Assembly (NCBI RefSeq): GCF_024642105.1
Contig: NZ_JAHEBT010000052.1
Coordinates: 372,001 to 436,000, forward strand
Reading direction: 5' to 3'
Length of the DNA: 64,000 nt
Origin: Flavobacterium sp.
Lineage (GTDB): Bacteria; Bacteroidota; Bacteroidia; Flavobacteriales; Flavobacteriaceae
Made by a program: the position numbers and the translations under genes. How positions within the stretch are numbered: position 1 is the stretch's first letter; the number at the start of each line of letters is the position of its first letter. Under the pieces are notes generated by a model. It did no database searches and was not told where the DNA came from. It was given only the letters and a program-made list of their open reading frames with translations. Below, in pieces: positions 52,206 to 61,033 of this stretch.

Positions 52206-54014
52206 ATGAAAAACAAAACCAATAATCTAAAAATGACTAAATGGACGCTGCTTTTGCTGCTTTTTGGAACAGCATTATCATTTGCTCAAAATAAAGAAAT
52301 CCCTTTATGGGAAAAAATCCCAAGCGCTATCCAAAATTCAGAATATAAAGAAGAAACCCTTTATGATTCAGAACAAATTATAAAAGGAGTGAACAAAGTG
52401 GTCCAACCAACACTAACCCTCTTTTTAGCCGATTCTAAGAAATCAAACGGAGCAGCTGTAATTATCTGTCCAGGGGGAGGTTATGCTCATTTAGCTATTA
52501 ATAAAGAAGGTTTTAAAGTAGCTAAATGGCTCAATAGTCTAGGGATTTCAGCATTTGTTTTAAAATACAGATTGCCAAACGATGCTATTATGAAAGATAA
52601 AACCATCGGTCCTCTACAAGATGCTCAAGAAGCCATAAGAACAATCAGACGCAATGCAAAAGAATGGCACCTAGACCCAACAAAAATAGGAATTATGGGA
52701 TTTTCAGCAGGTGGACATTTAGCCACTACATTATCAACTCATTACCAAGATAACGTATATGAGTCCGACGCAACTATAAGTGCACGGCCTGATTTTTCTA
52801 TCTTGATATACCCCGTAATTTCAATGGAAGATGGTATAACCCATAGTGGGTCTAAAGTGAACCTTTTAGGCACCAATCCAAGTCAAAATTTAATTGAGAA
52901 ATATTCCAATGAAAAGCAAATCACTTCAGATACTCCAAAAGCATTTCTAGTTCATGCCTCTGATGACAAAGCCGTTCCGGTTGTAAATTCAATTAATTAT
53001 TACCTTAATTTGAGAAAAAATAACGTACCTGCCGAAATGCATCTATATGAAAATGGCGGACATGGATTTGGTTTAGGTACTGGAGGTACTCATAAAGATT
53101 GGCCAAAAACCTGCGAGAAGTGGTTAGTAGAAAATGGTTATGTTACACCATCCGAAGGCTATCTTTTTTCTTATTTCAAAGGCAACGGACAAGATGGACT
53201 ACATTTGGCATACAGCCAAGACGGATACAAATGGAAAGCATTAAAAAATGACTCCTCTTTCTTAGCTCCCGAAGTGGGAAAAGACAAATTAATGAGAGAC
53301 CCTAATATCATTTTAGGGGCCGATGGTTGGTATCACATGGTTTGGACGGTAAGTTGGACAGACAAAGGAATTGGTTATGCCTCATCAAAAGATTTAATTC
53401 ATTGGTCAAAACAAGAATTCATCCCCGTAATGAGCCGCTTCAAAACAGCACGCAACACTTGGGCCCCTGAAATAACATATGATTACAAACATAAAAAATA
53501 CATTATCTATTGGGCTTCCACAATTGATAATAAATTCTCTGAGACCAAACCAACTGTTGAAAATGGTTATAATCATAGAATCTATTATACCACAACCCGA
53601 GATTTTAAAAAATTCAAACGAACAAAACTTTTATTTGATCCTGGTTTTAATGTAATTGATGCAACAATTGTTCATCAAGAGGATGGCTATGCTATGTTTA
53701 TGAAAGACGAGACTCCTAACCCAGCTCAAAAAAACATTAAAATTGCTCATAGCCAAAAAATAACTGGACCTTATCACAATGTTAGTCTACCTATTACAGG
53801 AAAATATTGGGCTGAAGGACCAAGTGTAGCTAATATAAATGGGAAACAAATAGTATATTTTGACAAATACAAAGACAAAAAATACGGTGCCGTAATCAAA
53901 ATGGCTAATGAGTGGAAAGACATCTCAGACGAAATCAGCTTTCCGGAAGGAACAAGACATGGAACAATAATTCAAGTCCCAACAGAATTGATTAATTTAT
54001 TAAAAAAAGAATAA
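52206..54014 (+). CDS. Fusion of an alpha/beta-hydrolase esterase and a GH43-like propeller
   Basis: A 602-residue secreted two-domain protein; the signal peptide ends LSFAQ (about residue 28). The N-terminal domain (about 30-310) is an esterase of the bacterial feruloyl/acetyl-xylan type: PGGGYAHLA (oxyanion), GFSAGGHLA (nucleophile Ser), HASDDKAVPV (Asp) and NGGHGFGLG (His). The C-terminal domain (about 315-600) is a five-bladed propeller with the GH43 acid triad pattern RDPNII, IDATIV and AEGPSVA. One protein could therefore deacylate a side chain and then cleave the exposed sugar, for example acylated arabinan. It ends the four-gene operon, 41 bases after GH105. Confidence 0.82.
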   Translation: MKNKTNNLKMTKWTLLLLLFGTALSFAQNKEIPLWEKIPSAIQNSEYKEETLYDSEQIIKGVNKVVQPTLTLFLADSKKSNGAAVIICPGGGYAHLAINKEGFKVAKWLNSLGISAFVLKYRLPNDAIMKDKTIGPLQDAQEAIRTIRRNAKEWHLDPTKIGIMGFSAGGHLATTLSTHYQDNVYESDATISARPDFSILIYPVISMEDGITHSGSKVNLLGTNPSQNLIEKYSNEKQITSDTPKAFLVHASDDKAVPVVNSINYYLNLRKNNVPAEMHLYENGGHGFGLGTGGTHKDWPKTCEKWLVENGYVTPSEGYLFSYFKGNGQDGLHLAYSQDGYKWKALKNDSSFLAPEVGKDKLMRDPNIILGADGWYHMVWTVSWTDKGIGYASSKDLIHWSKQEFIPVMSRFKTARNTWAPEITYDYKHKKYIIYWASTIDNKFSETKPTVENGYNHRIYYTTTRDFKKFKRTKLLFDPGFNVIDATIVHQEDGYAMFMKDETPNPAQKNIKIAHSQKITGPYHNVSLPITGKYWAEGPSVANINGKQIVYFDKYKDKKYGAVIKMANEWKDISDEISFPEGTRHGTIIQVPTELINLLKKE

Positions 54015-54032
54015 TTTTAAGGGCAGTATTAA

Positions 54033-54899
54033 TTACAAATCAAATAAATAAGCTGCCGAAAAATTAAAATAATTGGTGTTTTTTAAATTAGTTTCGGTTC
54101 CTATTGGCGATGGAAAATTGATATTGTAACCCAACTCAAAATCAAAAGAGTTGACGCTAAATTGAATTGGGAAATTGACTTGCTTATTGATCAAATAAAA
54201 TTGTTTATTTGTCGTGTAATCTGTTACTAAACGACCATTCTGAATATAAGTCCGAGACAACTCAACGGTTTGGTCTCCAGCAATTACACTGAATTGAGGC
54301 CTAATGTCCAATCGGTATTTTGGCGTTTTGATTAGTTTAACTACAAAATAAGTGGTCGATGCTAGTTGAAAAGCTTTATCAGCACCAAATAAATACGATC
54401 CTGAAAGTTGTGTCCCAATTGTTTTCTTCTTATTCTTAATTCCAACTCCAACATTAATATCGTTTTCAAACGAGTTAGAAAGACCATTGTTGTAAAAATA
54501 TCTTGTGTATGAAGTATAATATTTAAAAGTAGTATTCTTTCCTAAACTTTTTCCATAGCCAATATTTACGGTAGTCAAATCCCATTTAGGGTCAAATTTA
54601 TCATAGTAAATACCAGACACATTTAACGATAATCCTGAATAGTGAAGATAACTTATCTTAGGACTCAAACTATATTGATGAACGCCTATATCTCGTCCAG
54701 AAAAATAAGTGTTACTGTTGTAGTTCATAGAAAGGTATAAAAGCTGATACTCGGAAAATGAAGCTAAGACTTCATCTAAGGTTTTATTGTTTTGGAATAG
54801 GTCATCAATAAAGTCATCCGTCTCTTTATCTGCCATTTCTTGCGAGAAAGAAGTAAAAACTATTGAAATAAAAAAAAATAAAGTAATGTATTTTTTCAT
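54033..54899 (-). CDS. Outer-membrane beta-barrel protein of unknown function
   Basis: A 288-residue protein with a signal peptide ending TSFSQ. After an acidic helical segment (about 20-50, DKETDDFIDDLF) the sequence is a series of alternating amphipathic strands with aromatic girdles (YYTSYTRYFYNN, FDFELGYNINF) and ends in an aromatic-rich strand (FNFSAAYLFDL), as in small outer-membrane barrels. No family is recognised. It lies downstream of the LTxxQ-protein gene, but a terminator-like hairpin stands between them. It converges with the sugar operon. A role in an envelope stress response is inferred from position only. Confidence 0.6.
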   Translation of the reverse strand: MKKYITLFFFISIVFTSFSQEMADKETDDFIDDLFQNNKTLDEVLASFSEYQLLYLSMNYNSNTYFSGRDIGVHQYSLSPKISYLHYSGLSLNVSGIYYDKFDPKWDLTTVNIGYGKSLGKNTTFKYYTSYTRYFYNNGLSNSFENDINVGVGIKNKKKTIGTQLSGSYLFGADKAFQLASTTYFVVKLIKTPKYRLDIRPQFSVIAGDQTVELSRTYIQNGRLVTDYTTNKQFYLINKQVNFPIQFSVNSFDFELGYNINFPSPIGTETNLKNTNYFNFSAAYLFDL

Positions 54900-54917
54900 T
54901 TTGGCCTAAAATTAAAA

Positions 54918-54950
54918 AAGTAAGCAATCGAAACAATCAATTACTTACTT
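54918..54950 (-). terminator. Terminator-like hairpin between LTxxQ gene and outer-membrane gene
   Basis: AAGTAAG / CTTACTT arms (extendable past one mismatch) with TTTTTTAATTTT following on the minus strand. It lies 22 bases after the LTxxQ stop and 19 bases before the next start, so it may act as an attenuator that lowers expression of the barrel protein. Confidence 0.5.
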
Positions 54951-54971
54951 GGACACAAGATATGAAAAAAA

Positions 54972-55397
54972 TTAATTTTTTCTCATTTTCCGTTCTTTTA
55001 TCTCATTTATTTTTTCTCTAATTTTATTTTCGTTTTGGGAATGTAATTGTTGCCTTTGCTCCTTTGTGATAGTTGTTCTAAATTCTTCTTTAAGTGCTTT
55101 AGCTCTTTCTCTATTTTCACTTAAAATGGCTTTTTGAGTTGCTGTAAAAGTTGCCACAAGAGCAGATTGCTGTTGTTCTTTAGTTAACGTCCGGTCTTTT
55201 AGAATGGCTAATTGCTCGGCTGTAAGCGATGCCTTAAAAGCATCTCTATTGGCCTTCATAAGATCACGTTGTTCTTTTAAAAGTTTTTGTTGCTCTATGG
55301 TAAGATTTTCTATTGCATCTTTGTCTTGCGCCATCGTCTTTGTCGGACTTAAAAGTAACATAAACGCAATAATTAAAAGTGTAGTTGTTGATTTCAT
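54972..55397 (-). CDS. Periplasmic LTxxQ-type (Spy/CpxP-like) helical protein
   Basis: A 141-residue protein with a signal peptide ending KTMAQ. The mature part is charged, helical and built of repeats of the LTxEQ kind: LTIEQQKLL, LTAEQLAIL, LTKEQQQSA and ITKEQRQQL, as in Spy and CpxP chaperones of the envelope. The C-terminus is strongly basic (EIKERKMRKN). It is third in a line after an ECF sigma factor and a single-span membrane protein, 32 bases from the latter. By analogy with Spy/CpxP and the CnrX-type sensors it may bind unfolded proteins or signal to the sigma system. That is inferred. Confidence 0.68.
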   Translation of the reverse strand: MKSTTTLLIIAFMLLLSPTKTMAQDKDAIENLTIEQQKLLKEQRDLMKANRDAFKASLTAEQLAILKDRTLTKEQQQSALVATFTATQKAILSENRERAKALKEEFRTTITKEQRQQLHSQNENKIREKINEIKERKMRKN

Positions 55398-55429
55398 TTA
55401 TTTTTTTTGACTATAATTTAGAATTAAGT

Positions 55430-55954
55430 TTAAATGTCTTCTAGAATAGAATTTTCAATATATTGATCTACTTCGGCTTCTTCAAGAAATAATGATTTGA
55501 CTAAGATATCATTTTCATTTTGAACAACATTATCTACTTTCGTTTTTTGATGTTCAATATACTTATTGGTTTTAGACATAATTGATTCTAAGTTTTCAAT
55601 ATCTCGATTTGAATCTGATTGTACTAGCGATTGGTTAATTTCATTAGAAGATTCTTTTTCTACTATTGATGCTTCATTAGTGCCTGAAATAGTATTAGAT
55701 GAAAACTGAAAATAGACTGCGATTCCTACAACAAGAGCTATACTAGCCGCAATTTTCAAAATATTCTTTTTGTGCAAAAACCAATTTACTGTATGACTAG
55801 TAGTATCATTAGTGGTTTTCATCAAAATTTCATTTTTTGATTGAGCAAAGTATCCTTCCGGAAAATCTAATCCTAGTTCTTCTTTATGGATTTTATTTAG
55901 CTTTTCATCCTGTAACTGATGTGTTTCTATCACATTTTTTCTGTCTTTTCTCAT
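55430..55954 (-). CDS. Single-span membrane protein, putative anti-sigma factor
   Basis: A 174-residue protein with a charged N-terminal cytoplasmic part (about 1-68), one transmembrane segment (ILKIAASIALVVGIAVYF, about 69-88) and an acidic Ser/Asn/Glu-rich outer part (about 90-174). No zinc-binding anti-sigma motif (HxxxCxxC) is seen. Position 18 bases after the ECF sigma gene and topology suggest an anti-sigma factor; the sequence alone does not prove it. Confidence 0.6.
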   Translation of the reverse strand: MRKDRKNVIETHQLQDEKLNKIHKEELGLDFPEGYFAQSKNEILMKTTNDTTSHTVNWFLHKKNILKIAASIALVVGIAVYFQFSSNTISGTNEASIVEKESSNEINQSLVQSDSNRDIENLESIMSKTNKYIEHQKTKVDNVVQNENDILVKSLFLEEAEVDQYIENSILEDI

Positions 55955-55972
55955 TTTATCGCTAATTTAATC

Positions 55973-56542
55973 TTACTTTTTTAAAAGTGAAATATCTATA
56001 TTTTCAATTTTACTCTGGATGACACTTACCGTATTATAATATGATGTCTTCAAACTTCCTTCTTTCATTCCTGTAATTTCGGCAATTTCCCTAAATTTTA
56101 AATCGTCATAATATTTCATATTGAATACTTCTCGATGCTTATCTGGCAATTCTGAAAGTATTTGCTGTAATTTTACTTGAAGTTCGTCGCCTTCAAAAAA
56201 AGAATCTCCCATTAAATTATCCAAATACTTTCTATTGACATCATCAATTGAAATATGATATTTTTTTTTGTTTTGCTCTATAAAACGGAGCGATTCATTA
56301 TACGCAATTCGATGCATCCAAGTGTACAAGGTGCTATCTTGTGAAAAATTAGGCAGGCCTTTATAAATTCTAATAAAAGTATTTTGTAAAACATCATCTG
56401 CATCTTCGTGAGTCCCTACTAACTTACGAATAAGCCAATACAACTTTATTTGATACAGATCCAGCAATTTTTTAAAGGCAGCATCCTTTTGATTATTGCT
56501 GATCAACCTCTTTACAAAATCAACCTCATTCTCCAATTGCAA
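55973..56542 (-). CDS. ECF-type RNA polymerase sigma factor
   Basis: A 189-residue sigma-70-family protein of the extracytoplasmic-function group. Region 2 is in the first half (DADDVLQNTFIRIYKGLPNF, then LYTWMHRIAYNESLRF), and region 4 in the second (LSELPDKHREVFNMKYYDDL, FREIAEITGMKEGSLKTSYY). Region 3 is missing, as expected. It leads a line with a probable membrane anti-sigma protein and an LTxxQ protein. It should direct polymerase to envelope-related promoters; its targets are unknown. The sugar genes are served by TAnnTTTG promoters, so a link to the pectin locus is not suggested. Confidence 0.88.
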   Translation of the reverse strand: MQLENEVDFVKRLISNNQKDAAFKKLLDLYQIKLYWLIRKLVGTHEDADDVLQNTFIRIYKGLPNFSQDSTLYTWMHRIAYNESLRFIEQNKKKYHISIDDVNRKYLDNLMGDSFFEGDELQVKLQQILSELPDKHREVFNMKYYDDLKFREIAEITGMKEGSLKTSYYNTVSVIQSKIENIDISLLKK

Positions 56543-56714
56543 GTTATTAAATTTAATATTTAAGCCATTTAATTTACCTAATCTATCTATTAGACCCTAA
56601 TTATCTGATTTAGTTTTTATAAATAATTTTTTTTCTATATATAAAAATAATACATTTTGTTTTAGCATTCAAAAACCACAAAAAACATTCCATTCATTTT
56701 TAAAATACAGGCAC

Positions 56715-56742
56715 AAAGGCTATCAATCAATTGACAGCCTTT
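56715..56742. terminator. Hairpin downstream of the PepSY-repeat gene
   Basis: AAAGGCT / AGCCTTT arms extend inward through TCAA/TTGA past one mismatch. It is followed by GCTTTTGTATTTT on the plus strand but a poor T run on the minus strand, so termination of the minus-strand gene is plausible but weak. Confidence 0.45.
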
Positions 56743-56776
56743 GCTTTTGTATTTTGAAAAAGGGATACTTTCTTAA

Positions 56777-57976
56777 TTAGCTTTTAATTTTTAAGAACAC
56801 TCCTGTTGCGCTAAAATTTAGTTTAACTTTAATTCCCGCAGCTGTAGTAATAATTACATCATAGGTACCATCTGATTCTATATGAGCCTCTTTAACTGTA
56901 GCACCGACATAATTTGTTGCAATATACGTTTTGATATCAGCAAGTAAATTAGCTATAGCAACTGAAGCCTCATTAGATGGGTAATGATTATTGCTGTGAG
57001 AGCTTAATGAAACAAAAGTACCATCAGCTTTAAATTTTAATTCTAATTTTAAACCATCTGCTGTAAGAATATGCACCTCAAAAGTACCATCTGATTCTCT
57101 TTCTGCACTAACTATTGTTGAACCCACATAATTTGTAGAGATATAAGTCTTGATTATAGCAGACAAATCAGCAACTGCTATTACAGTTCCATTGTCTGAG
57201 TGATGAATATCATCTGAACTCACAGCAACAAAAGTACCTGAAGCAGAAAAATTAATATTCAATTTAGCTCCTGATGCAGTTGTAACAAAAACATCAAAGC
57301 TTCCATCTGATTCTTTGTGTGCCGAAGTAATGGTGGCTCCTGTGTAATTAGTAGAAATATAAGTAGTAATTGCAGGCAACAAATCAGCTATTGCAACTGG
57401 CGTATGATTATTAGCATGATTGTGTCTATGATTACCATTGGCCTTTAAGGCTCTCTCAGAAACAAAAGTACCATCTGCTTTAAAATTTAATTTTATTTTA
57501 TTTCCATCAGCAGCAGTTATCATAACATGAAAACTACCGTCTGATTCTATGTGTGCATTATTAATAACAGCGCCCACATAATTAGTAGAAATATACGTTG
57601 TAATCGCTGGCAACAAATCGGCTATTGCCACAACAGATTGCACTTTAGCGGAAATCAATGCTCCTTTAGTTGTAAAACTTAATTTAGTTACAACCGTATT
57701 TGCTGCTGAGCTAGTTGATTTTGCAGTCGTCGCCGAAGTTTTAGCCACATATACGACATACGTCCCATCTGAAACTAAATTAACTTCTGTCGTTGTTGCT
57801 CCAACATAATTAGATGCAATATAGGTCGAAACAGAAGTAGGCAAAGCAGTTGCAGCTACTACTTCATAAGTTGAACTTGTAGCAGCAGTAGCACCGACAC
57901 CAACAGGCTCATCATTTGAACAACTAAAAAGCACTACTGATAATGCTAAAGCAATAAGAATTTTTTGATTTTTCAT
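56777..57976 (-). CDS. Lipoprotein with five tandem PepSY-like (BLIP-type) repeats and His-rich linkers
   Basis: I place the start at the Met at 57976, 18 codons inside the track ORF, since it opens a lipoprotein signal (ALALSVVLFSC, then SNDEP). The mature chain consists of five repeats of about 60-80 residues, each with the core (D/A)LLPAITTYISTNYVGA, then HxESDGSFxV and KLNFKADGTFV. This matches the PepSY-like domain related to beta-lactamase-inhibitor folds (DUF2874). Linkers after repeats 2, 3 and 4 are rich in His and Asn (NHRHNHANNHT, DDIHHSDNG, SHSNNHYPSN). The first repeat is the most diverged. The function is unknown; surface or periplasmic binding is likely. It is a single-gene unit. 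Confidence 0.75.
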   Translation of the reverse strand: MKNQKILIALALSVVLFSCSNDEPVGVGATAATSSTYEVVAATALPTSVSTYIASNYVGATTTEVNLVSDGTYVVYVAKTSATTAKSTSSAANTVVTKLSFTTKGALISAKVQSVVAIADLLPAITTYISTNYVGAVINNAHIESDGSFHVMITAADGNKIKLNFKADGTFVSERALKANGNHRHNHANNHTPVAIADLLPAITTYISTNYTGATITSAHKESDGSFDVFVTTASGAKLNINFSASGTFVAVSSDDIHHSDNGTVIAVADLSAIIKTYISTNYVGSTIVSAERESDGTFEVHILTADGLKLELKFKADGTFVSLSSHSNNHYPSNEASVAIANLLADIKTYIATNYVGATVKEAHIESDGTYDVIITTAAGIKVKLNFSATGVFLKIKS

Positions 57977-58130
57977 TTTTAAAAGATTTAAGAAATTATT
58001 TGTAATTTTTATATTAATTATTTGTCTCATTACTTTAGACCTAGAAACAGTAAAAAAGTTTTTTTTATTTCAAAAAAAAAATAAATTTAGCTCTAGAATA
58101 AAATATAAATACTTGATTATTAGCAAGGTT

Positions 58131-58176
58131 ATTAAATACAAAAACCTCAAGATATCTTGAGGTTTTTGTATTTAAT
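58131..58176. terminator. 46-base perfect palindrome, terminator of mtgA
   Basis: Both halves are exact reverse complements over 23 bases (inner core AACCTCAAGATATCTTGAGG, then TTTTTGTATTTAAT outward). It folds into a long stem with T runs on either strand, so it can terminate in both directions. It lies 10 bases after the mtgA stop. Confidence 0.85.
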
Positions 58177-58186
58177 TTATTATGTC

Positions 58187-58864
58187 CTAATACTGAATCT
58201 TTCCTATATGCCGCATTACACGAACAATTCTTGCTTTTCTCCTATTGATAAAAGCCGAAGAATTAGACGCTTTAAATTTTCTTGGATTGGGTAAAATAGC
58301 CGCAATTCCAGCCGCTTCCATTTTAGTTAAACTCGAAGCATCTTTACCATACCAATACTGTGTGGCTGCATGCGCTCCATAAATCCCATCGCCCATTTCG
58401 ATACTATTCAGGTATACCTCCATAATGCGCTCTTTACCCCAAATCAATTCAATCAAAACCGTAAAATAAGCCTCTAACGCTTTTCTAAAATAACTTCTGC
58501 CCTGCCATAGAAATACATTTTTAGCCGTTTGTTGAGATATAGTACTCCCTCCTTTTATTCTTTTCCCGTTTGAATTATTTTGAAATGCTTTTTGCATGGC
58601 GCTAAAGTCAAATCCATGGTGTCGTAAAAAAGTGCCGTCTTCACTAGCAATTACTGCTTTTTGCAAATTCATTGATATGTTTTCAATGGGTTCCCAATTG
58701 TGCTCAAAATAAATCGGTTTTTTATCCCACTTATTTTCAATAATACGAATACCCATTAAAGGTGTAAATGGCACAGGGACAAATTTGAAAAAGACTACTA
58801 AAAAAACAGAAAGTCCAAAAAACCACAACACAACTTTGTACAAAATACGTTTCAACTTCACCAT
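58187..58864 (-). CDS. mtgA: Monofunctional biosynthetic peptidoglycan glycosyltransferase
   Basis: A 225-residue GT51 enzyme anchored by one N-terminal transmembrane segment (VLWFFGLSVFLVVFFKFV). All GT51 motifs are present: ASEDGTFLRHHGFD with the catalytic Glu, KGGSTISQQTAKNVFLW, KALEAYFTVLIELIWGKERI MEVYLNS and EAAGIAAILPNPRKF. It polymerises glycan strands from lipid II without a transpeptidase domain, as in MtgA of other bacteria. It stands alone, divergent from the S9 peptidase gene. Confidence 0.92.
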   Translation of the reverse strand: MVKLKRILYKVVLWFFGLSVFLVVFFKFVPVPFTPLMGIRIIENKWDKKPIYFEHNWEPIENISMNLQKAVIASEDGTFLRHHGFDFSAMQKAFQNNSNGKRIKGGSTISQQTAKNVFLWQGRSYFRKALEAYFTVLIELIWGKERIMEVYLNSIEMGDGIYGAHAATQYWYGKDASSLTKMEAAGIAAILPNPRKFKASNSSAFINRRKARIVRVMRHIGKIQY

Positions 58865-59103
58865 AAAAAAGAATCTAAAAATGCTTTCAAGAATTAAACA
58901 CTATTTGAATAGGCATAAAAATAATACTTTTTTGGAGCTATCTCCAGCTGTCCACTATATCTTTTTCTTTTTTTTATCCCAAAACCTCCCCTCATCCAAA
59001 AAAAGAAAAAGGATGCCGTTCCCATCTGGGCTAAAATTTCGCATTAAAATCGCGTTTCTCATTAGAATTAATTATTTTTATGAACCGAAAAACAATAAAT
59101 GTT

Positions 59104-60999
59104 ATGAAAAAAATAATTCTTTTCACTTTAATCAGTTTACATGCCATGGCGCAAAACACAATGACTCCTGAACTACTTTGGAAATTAGGCAGAATTAGTC
59201 CTTTAGGTATTTCTAAAGACGGCAAAAATATTGTCTATAAAGTAAGTACGCCCTCTGTAGCAGAAAACAAATCCAATTCAAAAACCTACATTTTACCGAT
59301 TACTGGAGGTGTGTCAACAGAAATTAAAGACAGTAAAACTATCTTGACCGACAAAAATATCTCGCCTGATGGAAAATATATCGTGTACAACGAAGAAGTA
59401 AAAATTGACAAAGTACATGGAAAAGACTTTTATCCAGAACTACAAAAATCTGACGTACAAATCTACAATGGATTAGACTACCGTCATTGGGACACTTGGA
59501 ACGAAGGGAAATTCAATCACGTTTTTTACAAAGAAAACAAAGAAGGAGCTATTGGAATTGACATCTTAAAAGGAGAAAACTTCGATAGTCCACAAAAACC
59601 TTTTGGCGGAGACGAAGATTATATTTGGTCGCCAGACAGCAAAAGTATTTTGTATGTATGCAAGAAAAAAGCAGGCACACAATATGCTATTTCGACCAAT
59701 ACTAATATTTATCAATATGACTTAGCTACAGGAAACACAACTAATTTAACCGAAGATAACCAAGGGTATGATATGGCACCTCAATTTTCATCTGCTGGGA
59801 ATTTAGCTTGGTTACAAATGAAACGTGACGGGTATGAGGCAGACAAAAACGATATCATTGTTGCCTTCAAAGGAATGAAGTTAAACTTAACGGAGAATTG
59901 GGACGGAAGTGTGGATCATTTTTTATGGAGTAAAGACGGCAAAAGTATCTACTTTATTGCGGCTGTTGACGGAACCAAACAACTTTTTGAAGTGAACTTT
60001 CCAGGCATGACAAAAACAGCAATTCAGGTGCGCCAAATTACCAACGGCGATTTTGATATGAATGATATTATTGGTTTTTCTGGAGATACGATCCTCTTAA
60101 CTCGTGCCGACATGAACCATGCCGCTGAAATTTACTCGTTTCATCTAAAGAAGAAAAACTGGACTCAATTGTCTAATGTGAACACAGCAACTTACAACAC
60201 TTTGGCGCTAAGCAAAACGGAAAGACGCTATGTAACTACTACCGATGGGAAGAAAATGTTAGTTTGGGTAATTTTACCTCCTAATTTTGATGCTACAAAA
60301 AAATACCCAACCTTATTATATTGCCAAGGAGGACCTCAAAGTGCTTTGACACAATTTTATTCGTACCGTTGGAATTTCCAATTAATGGCAGCTAACGGTT
60401 ATATTGTAGTCGCTCCCAACCGTCGTGGAATGCAAGGTCATGGTGTAGCATGGAATGAGCAAATCAGTAAAGATTGGGGCGGACAAGTAATGGACGATTA
60501 CCTATCAGCGATTGATGACGTGGCCAAAGAATCGTATGTAGATAAAACACGTTTAGGATGTGTGGGCGCTAGTTATGGTGGTTATTCTGTATTTTATTTA
60601 GCTGGTATCCACAACAACCGTTTCAAAACTTTTATTGCTCACGATGGAGTGTACAATACCCAAAGTATGTTTGGTACTACCGAAGAAGTCTTCTTTAATA
60701 ATTGGGATTTTGGAGGTGCGTATTGGGAAAAAGACAATGCCGCAGCGCAAAAAAGTTACACTACGTTCAATCCAATGAATCTTGTAGACAAATGGAACAA
60801 ACCCATTTTAATTATTCAAGGTGGAAAAGATTTCCGTGTGCCAATAGGACAAGGTCAAGAAGCGTTCCAAGCCGCACAACTTCGTGGTATAAAAAGTAGA
60901 TTTTTGTATTTTCCAGAAGAAAATCATTGGGTATTAAAACCTCAAAATGCGCAAATTTGGCAAAAAGAATTTTTCAAATGGCTGAAAGAAACTTTGTAA
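59104..60999 (+). CDS. Secreted S9-family peptidase (prolyl oligopeptidase / dipeptidyl peptidase type)
   Basis: I prefer the start at 59104, eight codons inside the track ORF, where a signal peptide begins (KKIILFTLISLHAMAQ); the earlier Met remains possible. The N-terminal two thirds form a TolB/DPP-IV-like propeller (ISPDGKYIVYNEE, YIWSPDSKSILYV, LWSKDGKSIYFI). The last 250 residues are the alpha/beta-hydrolase domain with the Ser in GASYGGYSV, Asp in GGKDFRVP and His in EENHWVL. It removes dipeptides or cleaves after small residues in peptides in the periplasm. The final 640-residue length is normal. It has no functional link to the neighbours. Confidence 0.88.
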   Translation: MKKIILFTLISLHAMAQNTMTPELLWKLGRISPLGISKDGKNIVYKVSTPSVAENKSNSKTYILPITGGVSTEIKDSKTILTDKNISPDGKYIVYNEEVKIDKVHGKDFYPELQKSDVQIYNGLDYRHWDTWNEGKFNHVFYKENKEGAIGIDILKGENFDSPQKPFGGDEDYIWSPDSKSILYVCKKKAGTQYAISTNTNIYQYDLATGNTTNLTEDNQGYDMAPQFSSAGNLAWLQMKRDGYEADKNDIIVAFKGMKLNLTENWDGSVDHFLWSKDGKSIYFIAAVDGTKQLFEVNFPGMTKTAIQVRQITNGDFDMNDIIGFSGDTILLTRADMNHAAEIYSFHLKKKNWTQLSNVNTATYNTLALSKTERRYVTTTDGKKMLVWVILPPNFDATKKYPTLLYCQGGPQSALTQFYSYRWNFQLMAANGYIVVAPNRRGMQGHGVAWNEQISKDWGGQVMDDYLSAIDDVAKESYVDKTRLGCVGASYGGYSVFYLAGIHNNRFKTFIAHDGVYNTQSMFGTTEEVFFNNWDFGGAYWEKDNAAAQKSYTTFNPMNLVDKWNKPILIIQGGKDFRVPIGQGQEAFQAAQLRGIKSRFLYFPEENHWVLKPQNAQIWQKEFFKWLKETL

Positions 61000-61033
61000 T
61001 ATAAATAGGAAGAGAGCGGCCAAAAGTAAAAAA

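Noticed and set aside
1-54014. A horizontally acquired island or mobile element carrying the sugar genes
   Set aside because: I see no integrase, transposase, attachment-like repeats or tRNA at either side, and base composition looks even. Acquisition cannot be excluded, but nothing in the window supports it.
56777-57976. Spaced DNA repeats that might suggest a CRISPR array or satellite
   Set aside because: The repeats are in frame, imperfect, about 200 bases apart and encode a protein domain with consistent motifs, so they are protein repeats.
58865-59103. Possible small RNA or tRNA in the gap between mtgA and the S9 peptidase
   Set aside because: No cloverleaf, strong hairpin or terminator is visible; it is best read as a divergent promoter region.
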